Shown: piece after piece, positions 28,562 to 37,732 of the stretch
Numbering within the stretch: position 1 is the first letter of the stretch
How the letters are laid out: each line of letters starts with the position of its first letter
Assembly (NCBI GenBank): GCA_963664845.1
Contig: OY761615.1
Coordinates: forward strand, 4,340,001-4,404,000
Direction of reading: 5' to 3'
Length of the DNA: 64,000 nt
Source: CAIYTF01 sp963664845
Lineage (GTDB): Bacteria > Bacteroidota > Ignavibacteria > Ignavibacteriales > Ignavibacteriaceae
Notes under the pieces: generated by a model
Database searches by the model: none
Told to the model about the DNA's origin: nothing
What the model saw: the letters and a program-made list of their open reading frames with translations, nothing else
Made by a program: the position numbers and the translations under genes

Positions 28562-29512
28562 TCAGCTCATAGAGAGCATGCGTTCTAATGGATGTAACGC
28601 TTTCCCAATCAGGTTTTGAGGCAATTCAATCTGCGGAGATTTTGTTGCCATGCAGTTATAGAGCTTTTCAAGCGTATTGAGCTTCATGTAGGGACACTCG
28701 CTGCAGTTGCACATGCTGTCGTTCGGAGGGGCGGGAATGAATTTTTTCCCTGCTGCAAATTTTTCCATTTGATGGATTATGCCCGCTTCAGTGGCAACAA
28801 TAAATTCAGTCGCGGGATCATCAATAACAAATTGCAGCAATTTGCTTGTCGAGCCAACGTAATCAGCATAACGTAATATGTGCTCTTCACATTCGGGGTG
28901 TGCGATGATCTTTGCAGCCGGGTGTTCAATCTTCAGATCAATTAATTTTTTCTCGCTGAATGCCTCGTGCACAATGCAGGCCCCATCCCAAAGTTTCATT
29001 TCACGTCCTGTGGTTTTCATCAAATATGCGCCGAGATTTTTATCGGGAGAAAAGAGTATGGGCTGATCTTGTGGAATTTGCCGGATTATCTTTTCCGCGT
29101 TGCTGGATGTGCAAATAATATCACTTGCGGCTTTAACCGCGGCAGTGCAATTGATATACGTGATGGCAAGGTATTCAGGATGGGCTTTCCTGAATTCCAG
29201 AAACCTGTCTGCCGGGCAACTGTCTGCCAGTGAACAGCCGGCTTCCAAATCCGGAATGAGAACCAATTTATCCGGGTTTAATATTTTAGCTGTTTCGGCC
29301 ATGAAGTGTACGCCGCAAAACACTATCACGGAAGCATCCGTTGATTTGGCCTTTCTTGCCAGTTCCAGGCTGTCGCCAATGTGATCAGCCAAATCCTGAA
29401 TATCACCGGTTTGATAATAATGCGCTAGTATCACCGCATTAAGCTCGGTTTTCAGTCTCAAAATCTCTTCTTTGTAATCAATACCTGATTTTATTTCATC
29501 TTGTAAAAGCAT
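28562..29512 (-). CDS. nadA: Quinolinate synthase A
   Basis: A 316-residue [4Fe-4S] enzyme condensing iminoaspartate and dihydroxyacetone phosphate into quinolinate for NAD synthesis. Signatures are ILAHYYQTGDIQDLADHIGDSLELA, VIVFCGVHFMAETAKILNP (first cluster Cys), TYINCTAAVKAASDIICTSSNA (second), and CNCSECPYMKLNTLEKLYNC (third, near the C-terminus). Length matches the three-domain enzyme. nadB and nadC are not adjacent. Confidence 0.95.
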   Translation of the reverse strand: MLLQDEIKSGIDYKEEILRLKTELNAVILAHYYQTGDIQDLADHIGDSLELARKAKSTDASVIVFCGVHFMAETAKILNPDKLVLIPDLEAGCSLADSCPADRFLEFRKAHPEYLAITYINCTAAVKAASDIICTSSNAEKIIRQIPQDQPILFSPDKNLGAYLMKTTGREMKLWDGACIVHEAFSEKKLIDLKIEHPAAKIIAHPECEEHILRYADYVGSTSKLLQFVIDDPATEFIVATEAGIIHQMEKFAAGKKFIPAPPNDSMCNCSECPYMKLNTLEKLYNCMATKSPQIELPQNLIGKALHPLERMLSMS

Positions 29513-29716
29513 AATTCATACCAATATTTGTAAATAAGACAACTTTGTCCGTTCTTAATAATGAAAATTAATTCTCAATTATAATAATACATAATTTAAA
29601 ATGTTCAAAAACAGTCAAAAATAACGTTTTAGTTTTGGCACACCAATTGTATAATACTACCGGAACAAGGAAAATGTTTCCAACATAGCACCCTCCTTAT
29701 AGTAACACACACACAA

Positions 29717-29754
29717 CTACCGTGGTCACGCCCTCTTCCACGGTAGTTTTTTTT
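29717..29754 (+). terminator. Strong orphan terminator on the plus strand
   Basis: CTACCGTGG (29717-29725) pairs with CCACGGTAG (29738-29746), followed by eight T. There is no plus-strand gene upstream before 28469; nadA lies in between on the other strand. It may end a short transcript started near TATAAT at 29650-29655. Confidence 0.75.
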
Positions 29755-29795
29755 ATACCCTTCTTGATTTTCCACTGAAATACTGCCTCGGATGT

Positions 29796-30875
29796 TCATC
29801 TGAGCAACTCTTTATATAACGTATAGGTTTTTTCAACACTGGCATCCAGTGAAAGAAGTCTCCCGGCCTTTTCCATGAAGTGCAGTCTGCGGCGTTCAGC
29901 CTCTGCCGGGTTTGATAGATATTTTTCAATTCCGGCAATCAGACCATCGACGTCGTTTACGGGAACAACAAAGCCATCAGCGTTTTCATCAAAATCCAAT
30001 TCAATTCCCGGATAACGGGCGGCGATAATTAGGTTGCCTGCAAATGCCGCTTCTCCAAAAGTTCTGGGAAAACACTCATCGAACGAGGGATGCACCAGAA
30101 CGTGAGTCCCCTGAAGTACTCCCGGAAGATCTCTGACATTTCCCAAAAAATGTACGGGATTCCCCAACTCGGCATTTAGATTTCGGAGTGCCTCGTTCTC
30201 GGGACCATCTCCGGCGAGCATGAAGCTAAGCGCTTGTGTTGCATTGCGCTTCACCTTTACCGCGGCTCTTATATACACATCAAATCCCTTTGCTTTCACA
30301 AATCTGCCTGCACTTATAAACTTGATGGGCGATGCTGTTTTTTCGAGGGGAGTGGAATTCTCAGCAAAACCGCCTCGGATGAGAGCAAACTTTTCTGAGG
30401 GGAATTGCATTTCGTTTTGGAAATAGTCCGCAACCCGTTGATTGATGGCAATAAGTTTGTCAGCATTCAGGTGCTTCAGTAAGCCCCCCTCTGGTAGTAT
30501 TCCATGATTGGTTTGAACGGTCCTTATCGGGCAAAATTTGTGAACCGCCGCTGCCATGTTTGCATGATAGTGATTATGGGAATGCAAAATATCCAGATGA
30601 TATTTCTTTGCAATGCAATAAACGTTATGGCAAGACGAGATAAAGTGGAAGAATGAGCGTGAACCATGGCCAAAATTTGCAAGAGTAATTACTTCGATTC
30701 CCAGATCGGTAAATACATCAATTGAGTCGCCACCCGTGCAGCAGATAATGAACTTAACCGACGGGTATTTTATCCCAAATCCTTTGACCAGATCCAAAAT
30801 GTGTTTGGTAACGCCATCATTATTGTTAAGCTGGTTGGTTAGTATTCCCACGCGCAAAGAAGCTGAACTATACAT
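29796..30875 (-). CDS. Glycosyltransferase family 4-type protein
   Basis: A 359-residue GT-B glycosyltransferase. The N-terminal half opens RVGILTNQLNNNDGVTKHILDL; the C-terminal half has SAGRFVKAKGFDVYI, AGDGPENEALRNL and the E-x7-E motif in DECFPRTFGEAAFAG, which binds the sugar nucleotide. Relatives act in lipopolysaccharide or exopolysaccharide synthesis. It follows a second glycosyltransferase and a methyltransferase on the same strand with gaps of 12 and 7 bp, an operon for a surface or secondary glycan. Confidence 0.85.
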   Translation of the reverse strand: MYSSASLRVGILTNQLNNNDGVTKHILDLVKGFGIKYPSVKFIICCTGGDSIDVFTDLGIEVITLANFGHGSRSFFHFISSCHNVYCIAKKYHLDILHSHNHYHANMAAAVHKFCPIRTVQTNHGILPEGGLLKHLNADKLIAINQRVADYFQNEMQFPSEKFALIRGGFAENSTPLEKTASPIKFISAGRFVKAKGFDVYIRAAVKVKRNATQALSFMLAGDGPENEALRNLNAELGNPVHFLGNVRDLPGVLQGTHVLVHPSFDECFPRTFGEAAFAGNLIIAARYPGIELDFDENADGFVVPVNDVDGLIAGIEKYLSNPAEAERRRLHFMEKAGRLLSLDASVEKTYTLYKELLR

Positions 30876-30887
30876 CGTCTTTCGTTC

Positions 30888-32156
30888 TCAGCTTTTTATA
30901 TTGGCAAGCAATTCAGCCAGATGCGCGGTCAATACCCGGCGGTCATATGCTTTTGCTGCTTCGATATTAGGCTTAATAAGATGGAGGGTCTGAAAGAACC
31001 GGTCTGGTGATTCATCATATCTGAACAGCATTCCCGAATCCGTTTGTTGCAGCAGTTCTTCAATATCCGGATTATCATCCGCGAAGGCAATAATGGGGTT
31101 CCCCGTGTGCATATATTCATACAATTTGCCGGGGATGTGCCTTTTTTCTGTTGCGCACACCAGCAGATAGTTGGCCAGCAAAATTTCTTCCAGCATCTTT
31201 TGGTAGGGGAGATATCCCACAAAGTCCGTAATCTCCTGCAAGCCATTATCCATGATTGATTTTTTTACAAGCGGAGAGACCGACCCGATAAAACGTATGC
31301 GGAACTGTTCACCATTCGCACGGCGCTTCGCAATTGATTTCCAAAGAGTCACCGGGTTCTGAAAATCAAAAATATTGCCGGCATGAACAATGATCTTCTC
31401 TTTACGGTTTTGCTTCACCGACAGATCCACTGCGGGAAAGGCATCTGCATCATAACCCCAGTTCAGAACCGCAGATTTATTTGCAATCGAAGGATATTTT
31501 TGTACGAAGTCATTTCTGGTCGAAGGTGTTACGAAAATATTGAGTTTTGCTTCAGTGACAACCAATCTTTCAAAATAGTTATCCGCCATCAGTGTTAGCA
31601 TACTGCGTTTCATTCCCTGGTAATAAGCAATGTCAACCCAGGGGTCAATAAATATGGGTACATGCGGAATTCCGAAGTGCCCGGCTAATCTTCTGCCTAT
31701 CAGGTGGGTGGAATGTGGAGGCCCGTTTGTTATGATATAATCAAACTTTTCCTTCTTGAGCAGCTCATAACATTCAGATACCGCGTAAGGATACCATCCG
31801 ATCCTTGCATCGGGTATGAACAAATTCATGCGCAACCAGACAGAGAGTTTGTGAGTAAACGATTTATTCTCGGTTGAAATGGTCTCGGATGCCACAAGTT
31901 TTTCGGTCGCGGGTTTTCTCAATAATTTACGGTACAAGTCAAATGGCTCCCAGGCTTTGGTTCTTATAACCCTCAGTTCCTTGGGAACAAGAGCCAGCAT
32001 ACTGGTGTCTTTTTCCGTGAAGCTTTCTTCGTTAACGGTCACGACCACTGGCTCAATGCCAAATTCGGGAAGATGCGCAACTAATTTTAGGGGTTGCAGT
32101 AGGGAGGCTTTCCCGGAAGGTGGCCAAAAATAACTGAAGAATAGGGCTTTTTTCAT
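30888..32156 (-). CDS. Glycosyltransferase (GT4-like)
   Basis: About 422 residues. The N-terminus KKALFFSYFWPPSGKASLLQPLK is typical of GT4-like enzymes that begin with FPPxxGG-type loops. Later VNHAG-like IIVHAGNIFDFQNPVT, RIRFIGSVSP and IPGKLYEYMHTGNPIIAF (acceptor of the nucleotide sugar, K-L-Y-E-Y motif) fit GT-B glycosyltransferases. The start is set to the ATG at 32156; a TTG at 32180 would overlap the previous gene. Part of the three-gene operon 32763 to 29796. Confidence 0.8.
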   Translation of the reverse strand: MKKALFFSYFWPPSGKASLLQPLKLVAHLPEFGIEPVVVTVNEESFTEKDTSMLALVPKELRVIRTKAWEPFDLYRKLLRKPATEKLVASETISTENKSFTHKLSVWLRMNLFIPDARIGWYPYAVSECYELLKKEKFDYIITNGPPHSTHLIGRRLAGHFGIPHVPIFIDPWVDIAYYQGMKRSMLTLMADNYFERLVVTEAKLNIFVTPSTRNDFVQKYPSIANKSAVLNWGYDADAFPAVDLSVKQNRKEKIIVHAGNIFDFQNPVTLWKSIAKRRANGEQFRIRFIGSVSPLVKKSIMDNGLQEITDFVGYLPYQKMLEEILLANYLLVCATEKRHIPGKLYEYMHTGNPIIAFADDNPDIEELLQQTDSGMLFRYDESPDRFFQTLHLIKPNIEAAKAYDRRVLTAHLAELLANIKS

Positions 32157-32163
32157 ATCAGGG

Positions 32164-32763
32164 TTATGGCTTTCTCCCAATGAACCTGATGACGGAACCC
32201 GGCCCGGTGTGAAATGGACCTTCTTTCAGCTCAATTTCTTCTTCCGTAAGGTGAAGAAAGTCAAATTCTATAAAATCAGAAATGACTTCTTCGAGTGAAT
32301 AGAGTAAGTCAGGGTCTTGCGGCCCCCCTGAGCTTTTACCCAACTGGTTTTTACTGAATGCTTCAAAAATGAGTGTTCCGCCCGTTTTCAGAGCGTTAGT
32401 GAGATTCTTTATGAGAATGGTGCGGTCATCTTGCAGCATATGCACAAAGATAAGCCCGACGGCGTCGTAAGTTTCCGGAGTTGGTATGTATGAAGTGAGT
32501 TCTGCAATGGAATACGTAATCGATGTTCCATTTTTTTTTGCCAGCAGTTCTGCTTTTTCCTTTCCCGAAGTGCTCCAATCGATTGCATCAACCTGCCAGC
32601 CTTGTGTTGCCGCGAACACTGCATTTCGCCCTTCTCCTTCAGCAGGAAGAAAAAGCCTGCCGGAAGGCAGTTCCAGCAACGATGAGCGGAAAAACTCATT
32701 CGGCTGTTCACCATAGACATATTCTGTCTCAGAAAATCGTTTATCCCAAAAATCGGCATTCAT
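32164..32763 (-). CDS. SAM-dependent methyltransferase (TehB/thiopurine-type)
   Basis: A 199-residue methyltransferase. The start WDKRFSETEYVYGEQPNEFF is typical of the TehB/thiopurine-like class, with LFLPAEGEGRNAVFAATQGWQVDAIDWS as motif I plus the acidic loop and DAVGLIFVHMLQDDR as motif IV. Relatives confer tellurite or selenite tolerance or methylate small thiols; substrate unknown. First gene of the operon with two glycosyltransferases. Confidence 0.8.
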   Translation of the reverse strand: MNADFWDKRFSETEYVYGEQPNEFFRSSLLELPSGRLFLPAEGEGRNAVFAATQGWQVDAIDWSTSGKEKAELLAKKNGTSITYSIAELTSYIPTPETYDAVGLIFVHMLQDDRTILIKNLTNALKTGGTLIFEAFSKNQLGKSSGGPQDPDLLYSLEEVISDFIEFDFLHLTEEEIELKEGPFHTGPGSVIRFIGRKP

Positions 32764-32866
32764 GTAATACGGGCATCCTGTTTATTCACTAAACTGTTCC
32801 TAATGAACATGCTTTTATTTAACTTTAGAATAGTAATTTATTAATTTTTGAGTAGAAAACAGCTGG

Positions 32867-33253
32867 ATGAATGCTTCTTTTTTGAGAAACTTACATAAGA
32901 TAATTGTTGTGGGTGACAAGGTCTTGATAAAACCCACTACCGATCAGGAAAAGACGAACTCAGGGCTATACCTGCCTCCTGGGGTACAGGAGCGGGAAAA
33001 AGTACAATCGGGATATGTCATTAAAGCAGGTCCGGGTTATCCCATTGGTGCGAACACAGAAGACGAGCCCTGGAAGGAAAGCAAGGAACAGGTGCGGTAT
33101 ATCTCGCTGCAGGTTCGGGAAGGCGATCTTGCCATTTTTATGCGAAAAGATGCATTCGAGATTGAGTATGAGCAGGAGAAATTGGTGATCATTCCTCATG
33201 GTGCCATTCTGATGTTGATAAGGGATGATTTCAGTTCCGAATTTGGGGTGTGA
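32867..33253 (+). CDS. GroES-like co-chaperonin protein
   Basis: A 128-residue GroES-fold protein: VVGDKVLIKPTTDQEKTNSGLYLPPG at the N-terminus, then KVQSGYVIKAGPG, a ~20-residue insertion (PIGANTEDEPWKESKEQVRY) and GDLAIFMRKDAFEIEYEQEKLVIIPHGAILMLI. Canonical GroES is ~95 residues. The mobile loop region (EKTNSG) is present. No groEL gene is next to it. It may be a second, specialised co-chaperonin or a GroES-derived protein with another job. Confidence 0.85.
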   Translation: MNASFLRNLHKIIVVGDKVLIKPTTDQEKTNSGLYLPPGVQEREKVQSGYVIKAGPGYPIGANTEDEPWKESKEQVRYISLQVREGDLAIFMRKDAFEIEYEQEKLVIIPHGAILMLIRDDFSSEFGV

Positions 33254-33275
33254 TACCATTTTATTGTCATAAAAG

Positions 33276-33592
33276 GGTTCATCTGAAATTTAAATGGCAA
33301 AACAATATATCTTATACGGAAATAGTTAACCTGACTCGATTATTCGAATAATATCTCTAATTTTTCGACTACTTTGTTTTTCTTTATCTCCCTTGGGGTT
33401 GGTATAACTAAAAAGGTGCCCTGAAAAGGGCATAACATGAATAACCGCGGGGGAACCCCGCGGAGAATGGATCACTCAAATCTTACGTCCCCGAAGGTGG
33501 GCGAACCAATGCAACCTGGGAAAACAAATCGATGAATCACCCATTACTGGTTGTTAATTTGCCACTGAAATTTCATTTGCACACTAAAAAGA
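33276..33592. repeat. 317-bp tandem unit, copy A, with structured core
   Basis: First of two direct, adjacent copies (period 317). The flanks differ between the copies, but the core (about 33393-33530) is nearly identical. It contains TTGGGGTTGG, a hairpin TGCCCT/AGGGCA near 33417-33432, a perfect 8-bp hairpin CCGCGGGG-GAA-CCCCGCGG at 33445-33463, and a third stem around CCCCGAAGG..GGGCG. Read as protein, the two copies fall out of frame because of a one-base difference, which speaks for an RNA or DNA role. Proposed as a structured RNA candidate. Confidence 0.75.
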
Positions 33593-33909
33593 GGTTCATC
33601 TGAAATTTGGGTGGCAAGGCAATTTAGCTTATGATGGAAATAGTTAACCAGACTCAATTATTTAACTAATATTCCTAATCTTTCAACGCCTTTGTTTTCA
33701 TTATTTCACTTGGGGTTGGTATAACTAAAAAAGTGCCCTGACAAGGGCACAATTTGAATAACCGCGGGGGAACCCCGCGGAGAATGGATCACTCAAATCT
33801 TACGTCCCCGAAGGCGGGCGAACCCAATGCAACCTGGGAAAATAAATCGATTAGCACCCATCACCGGTTGTTAATTTGCCACTCAAATTTCATTTGCACA
33901 CTAAAAAGA
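33593..33909. repeat. 317-bp tandem unit, copy B, with structured core
   Basis: Second copy of the unit at 33276. The CCGCGGGG-GAA-CCCCGCGG hairpin lies at 33762-33780, and the upstream hairpin reads GTGCCCT-GAC-AAGGGCAC, one base pair longer than in copy A (a G-C where A has G-U). It ends 112 bp before the rpmB start and upstream of the rpmB promoter. Confidence 0.75.
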
Positions 33910-33950
33910 CCTTATTGCAAGAAAAATGACCGTTTTTAGGGAGAAAATTT

Positions 33951-33979
33951 TTGAAAAAATGAAAAAATGGTAGTATATT
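33951..33979 (+). promoter_or_regulatory. Promoter of rpmB
   Basis: TTGAAA (33951-33956) and TATATT (33974-33979) are separated by exactly 17 bp. The transcript would start about 34 bases before the ATG, which has AGGAG at 34007-34011. Confidence 0.65.
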
Positions 33980-34020
33980 AATGGTTTATATGAAAAATTA
34001 TTTATTAGGAGCATAAAACA

Positions 34021-34260
34021 ATGGCAAGACGTTGTGAAATTACCGGAGTGATACCGATTTTTGGATGCAGCATTTCACATGCGCATAACACCTCCAAAAG
34101 ACGTTTTCTCCCTAACCTGCAAAAGAAAAGAATATTTGTGCAAGAATTAAACCGTTTTGTCACGGTTAAGTTAACAGCCCGCGCAATCAAAACCATACAG
34201 AAGAATGGCACAGCCGATTTGGCTGCTATGATCAACAAAAAGCTCATATCCATTCGCTAA
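34021..34260 (+). CDS. rpmB: 50S ribosomal protein L28
   Basis: A 79-residue ribosomal protein. MARRCEITG at the N-terminus, the SHAHNTSKRRFLPNLQKKR segment and the basic C-terminal helix are those of bacterial L28. It lacks the CXXC pairs of zinc-binding versions. It is preceded by its own promoter and AGGAG site and followed by a terminator, so it is transcribed alone; rpmG is not next to it. Confidence 0.95.
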   Translation: MARRCEITGVIPIFGCSISHAHNTSKRRFLPNLQKKRIFVQELNRFVTVKLTARAIKTIQKNGTADLAAMINKKLISIR

Positions 34261-34268
34261 AATTTTAA

Positions 34269-34302
34269 GGGACTCAGATTGCAAAGTTTGAGTCCCTTTT
34301 TT
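34269..34302 (+). terminator. Terminator after rpmB
   Basis: GGGACTCA (34269-34276) pairs with TGAGTCCC (34289-34296), followed by six T. Confidence 0.85.
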
Positions 34303-35391
34303 CTTGCCTATAATTTCCCCCCAGCTGATTTTAGGTTTCTCGGATTTAAGGATATATCTCACCTGTCGGTTGCTGCCGCTTAACCAGGCATTTTCCAATG
34401 TAAGAAGTCATCGACGAAGTGCCTCATCTCGTCTCGCGAATAGGCGTCAACTTAACAGCCATGTTAATCGCATTGCAAATGCACTATACCCCAAACCCGT
34501 CAGGGTTTGCACATTGATAGAATCCATCAATGACAATGATCCTTCAACCCCGTTCAGGGGTTGAATATGCGTCAACTTAATTTTGCTGTTAGCTATAACA
34601 GCGCTCTGTAATATATTCCACCGGATGGTTATGGAGCCACGTAACCGAGTTCTAATAAGCCAATCAATATGATGAATTCCTGAACCATTATAAGATGTTT
34701 CAAACTTATTTAAGCCGGATTCCGGTGAATAAAAGCCCTCACCCAAAGAGCAATGGAACAGAAAAGCCGCATTATTGAGTGCTAAAAGTCTCATCTCCCT
34801 CCTGGAGAGGAGATACAGAGGTGAGGGATTCGCCTCTGTTATCCTTCAAAAACATTGTTCTTAACTGGACGCCTAGGCGTGCGTGGGGCAATCTCACGAT
34901 TTGCACCTATAAACAATACTTTTTTAAGCAGAATTCCGTGCGAGACATATTGTACGGCACCCTCTTATAGGGGAAGCCTCTGTTATGATTTTATTCTCCC
35001 ACCAAACATAAATCCCCATACAGAGAATAATCGCAAAGGTGATCATTGGCTTTCTGTTAAGATCATGTTGAATTCCTGTTTTATGTAGGGGTTCAAGATT
35101 TTGAACCCCTAAAGTGAATAGCCCCAATTCGGCTAATCGGTAAAGGACACCTCTTCTGCAACTGGAACAATCCAAACGACATAATTTTCACATCTATGCA
35201 TTATCAGGCGTGGGGTATGGTTATCGACAGCACAAACTGCAATGATGTTGCCCAGCGGTGAAAGGGTTGGGAGATAGATTTTCTTTGTTCTCTTCCCAAA
35301 AGAAACATATATTTTGTGATTATTTTTTATAAAACGTCAACTCTTCCTCAAAGGGAAGAATATGGACAGTATATTAACAAAAGGAGCGAAT
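34303..35391. other. 1.1-kb gene-free region rich in small palindromes
   Basis: No convincing gene. It holds several hairpins: CATTGAT/ATCAATG near 34513-34533, TTCAACCCC/GGGGTTGAA at 34544-34567 and AGGGGTTCAA/TTGAACCCCT near 35086-35111. GCGTCAACTTAA occurs twice (about 34444 and 34570). It looks like REP-like or decayed mobile DNA. The promoter for the OPT transporter must lie near its right end. Confidence 0.45.
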
Positions 35392-37716
35392 ATGTCTGAT
35401 AAAAAACCTTTTGTCCCATTTGTTTCCCCTGAAACAAACATGGCGGAGTTCACACTCCGTGCATTGATCATAGGATTAGTCCTGGCCGTTGTCCTCGGCG
35501 CTGCCAATGCTTATTTGGGCCTCAAAGCCGGAATGACCATTGCCGCAACGTATCCGGCAGCAGTCATTGGTATGGCTATCCTGAGATTGATGAAAGGGAC
35601 AATCCTGGAAGAAAATTTTGCGAGAACTGTCGGTTCAATTGGTGAATCAATCGCAGCGGGCGCTATTTTTACCATTCCTGCTTTCTATATTGCCGGAATC
35701 TGGGATAAAAACAACATGATGAACGATTATTTTATCGCCTCTGCAATCATGTTCGCAGGTGGTATTCTTGGAATCATGTTTGTTGCGCTTCTGCGCCGGG
35801 TTATGGTCGAAGATCGTGATCTTCCTTTTCCGGAATCAGTTGCAGCTTCCGAAATTCACAAAGCCGGTCGCGCAGGCGGAACCGGTGCTAAATTCTTATT
35901 CCAGGCAATGGGTATCGGTGCCGTTATTCAGGCGCTTGGACAGTTCAAATTATTTGCCACCAGTTGGGAACATTTTGTAACGTTTGCAAAATCTGCAATC
36001 AAATTGGGCAAAGCAGGAACCGCAACTGCCGAAGGCGGGATGGTTCTCAGTACACCGGGCATCAGTCCTGCGTATATGGGTGTTGGTTATATTATCGGAC
36101 CCAAACTGGCATCATTGAACTTCAGCGGCGGCTTGCTTGCCTGGGGTTTTCTTGTTCCTATCATTACCTACTTTGTTGCTCCCTCAATTATGCCCGATCT
36201 GCTTAACATCAATCCCGGGACTGCAACTTTCTCTGCAACTTTCCAGCGGGATTCGTTACATGTTCTGAATTTGGCAAGCACAGATTCAGTGTATTTCAAA
36301 CAGGTGACAGAGACCAAAGTTGGTGACAAAGTTACTACCAATACCGGAAGAGTAGTCCTCCCGGCAACTGCATTTAAGCTTGAAAAGGGGACCTACTCAT
36401 TTGAAGTTCCTGCAAGTCAGAATCAATTAACCAGCGTAACCGGTATTCAGGTAACGCAAGGGAACCGGACATTCTGGATATCTGCCAAGAGTGTAGATAT
36501 GGCACCGACCGAACCTTCCTGGATTCTGTTATCCCAGATGATCTGGAAGTTTATTGTACGCCCGATAGCCATCGGCGGCATGTTGGTTGGAGCAGGTCTG
36601 ACGCTTTTCAGAATGCGCAAGAGCCTGGCTACCGGTATTGCACGCTCCGTATCTGACGTAAGGAAATCTGCATCCGGCGGAAGTATTACCAGCCGTACAG
36701 ACAAAGACATTAATTTCAAGTTGATCATGCTTGGAATTGCCTTTGCATCGGTGCTAACCTTCCTCCTCTATAATTATTTTGCGAAAGATCCTTTTGCGGC
36801 GCTTGTGGCAACCGTTGTCATGATCATCGCGGGATTTTTCTTCGCAGCCGTTTCGGGATATCTTGTTGGAATTATCGGTTCCAGCAATAACCCCATCAGC
36901 GGACTGACACTGTCAACTCTGATCATCGCAGCCTTGCTTATGGTGCTTCTTGGCATGAAAGGCAATCAGGGCGTTGCGGCAGTTCTTGGAGTTGCAGCAG
37001 TCGTGTGCGTGGCTGCCGCGGTTGCCGGTGAAATGCTTCAGGATCTGAAAGTTGGCCATATTCTTGGTGGTACTCCCTGGCGCATGCAATTGGGAGATAT
37101 CATTGGAGTTGGTGTTGCTTCAGCTGTTATGTTCCTTCCTTTGGTTGTGTTGCAGCAAGGCGATATCAATGCCGGCAAAATGGCAGCAGTTCCTTACGAA
37201 GGTGGATTTGGCAGTGCACAGTTGGCATCACCCCAGGCAGGCCTTATGGCTTTGCTCTCACAGGGAATTGTGAAGGGTGAAATGGCATGGCCACTGATCA
37301 TTGTCGGTATGCTTATGGGTGTTGGTTTTATCCTCATGCAGGTGAAAAGCCCCATGCTCATTGCCGTGGGTATGTATCTGCCGCTTGAAACCACCTTCGC
37401 CATTTTTATCGGCGGTATGGTGAAAGCAATTGTTGATATTTACAATACAAAGAGAAAACACAACGATGCTCAAAAGGCACGTGTTGAGAATACCGGAGTG
37501 TTGCTTGCAGCCGGCTTAATTGCGGGAGAAGCGCTCATAGGCCTTGTTTTTGCGGCCCTGGCGTTTTTCGAAATACCGTTATTTGCTTTCTTCAAGAGTC
37601 CTTCGATCTATGTCAGTCTTGCAGTAATTGCAGCCATCTCGATCTATCTGATCATGGTCCCTGTTAAAAATGCCGGGAAAGCTGATGAACCTGCTCCTCC
37701 GACAGCAGTGATGTAG
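35392..37716 (+). CDS. OPT family oligopeptide transporter
   Basis: About 774 residues with many transmembrane helices. The N-terminus (EFTLRALIIGLVLAVVLGAANAYLGLKAGMTIA) is the signature of bacterial OPT transporters, which import peptides or metal chelates with protons. A soluble loop of ~110 residues (about residues 285-395) sits in the middle. ATG 35392 has AAAGGAGCG in front; an ATG 30 bases upstream lacks it. The PqqD-like gene and pepD follow within 30 bp, so peptide uptake and cleavage are probably linked. Confidence 0.9.
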   Translation: MSDKKPFVPFVSPETNMAEFTLRALIIGLVLAVVLGAANAYLGLKAGMTIAATYPAAVIGMAILRLMKGTILEENFARTVGSIGESIAAGAIFTIPAFYIAGIWDKNNMMNDYFIASAIMFAGGILGIMFVALLRRVMVEDRDLPFPESVAASEIHKAGRAGGTGAKFLFQAMGIGAVIQALGQFKLFATSWEHFVTFAKSAIKLGKAGTATAEGGMVLSTPGISPAYMGVGYIIGPKLASLNFSGGLLAWGFLVPIITYFVAPSIMPDLLNINPGTATFSATFQRDSLHVLNLASTDSVYFKQVTETKVGDKVTTNTGRVVLPATAFKLEKGTYSFEVPASQNQLTSVTGIQVTQGNRTFWISAKSVDMAPTEPSWILLSQMIWKFIVRPIAIGGMLVGAGLTLFRMRKSLATGIARSVSDVRKSASGGSITSRTDKDINFKLIMLGIAFASVLTFLLYNYFAKDPFAALVATVVMIIAGFFFAAVSGYLVGIIGSSNNPISGLTLSTLIIAALLMVLLGMKGNQGVAAVLGVAAVVCVAAAVAGEMLQDLKVGHILGGTPWRMQLGDIIGVGVASAVMFLPLVVLQQGDINAGKMAAVPYEGGFGSAQLASPQAGLMALLSQGIVKGEMAWPLIIVGMLMGVGFILMQVKSPMLIAVGMYLPLETTFAIFIGGMVKAIVDIYNTKRKHNDAQKARVENTGVLLAAGLIAGEALIGLVFAALAFFEIPLFAFFKSPSIYVSLAVIAAISIYLIMVPVKNAGKADEPAPPTAVM

Positions 37717-37732
37717 ACCGGTCTCAAAAAGA

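Noticed and set aside
33276..33909. CRISPR-like array
   Set aside because: Only two long units without spacers; not a CRISPR.
33754..33939. Small frame starting MNNRGGTPRRMDHSNL in tandem unit B
   Set aside because: In copy A a one-base difference breaks the frame, so the conserved thing is the nucleotide structure, not the peptide.
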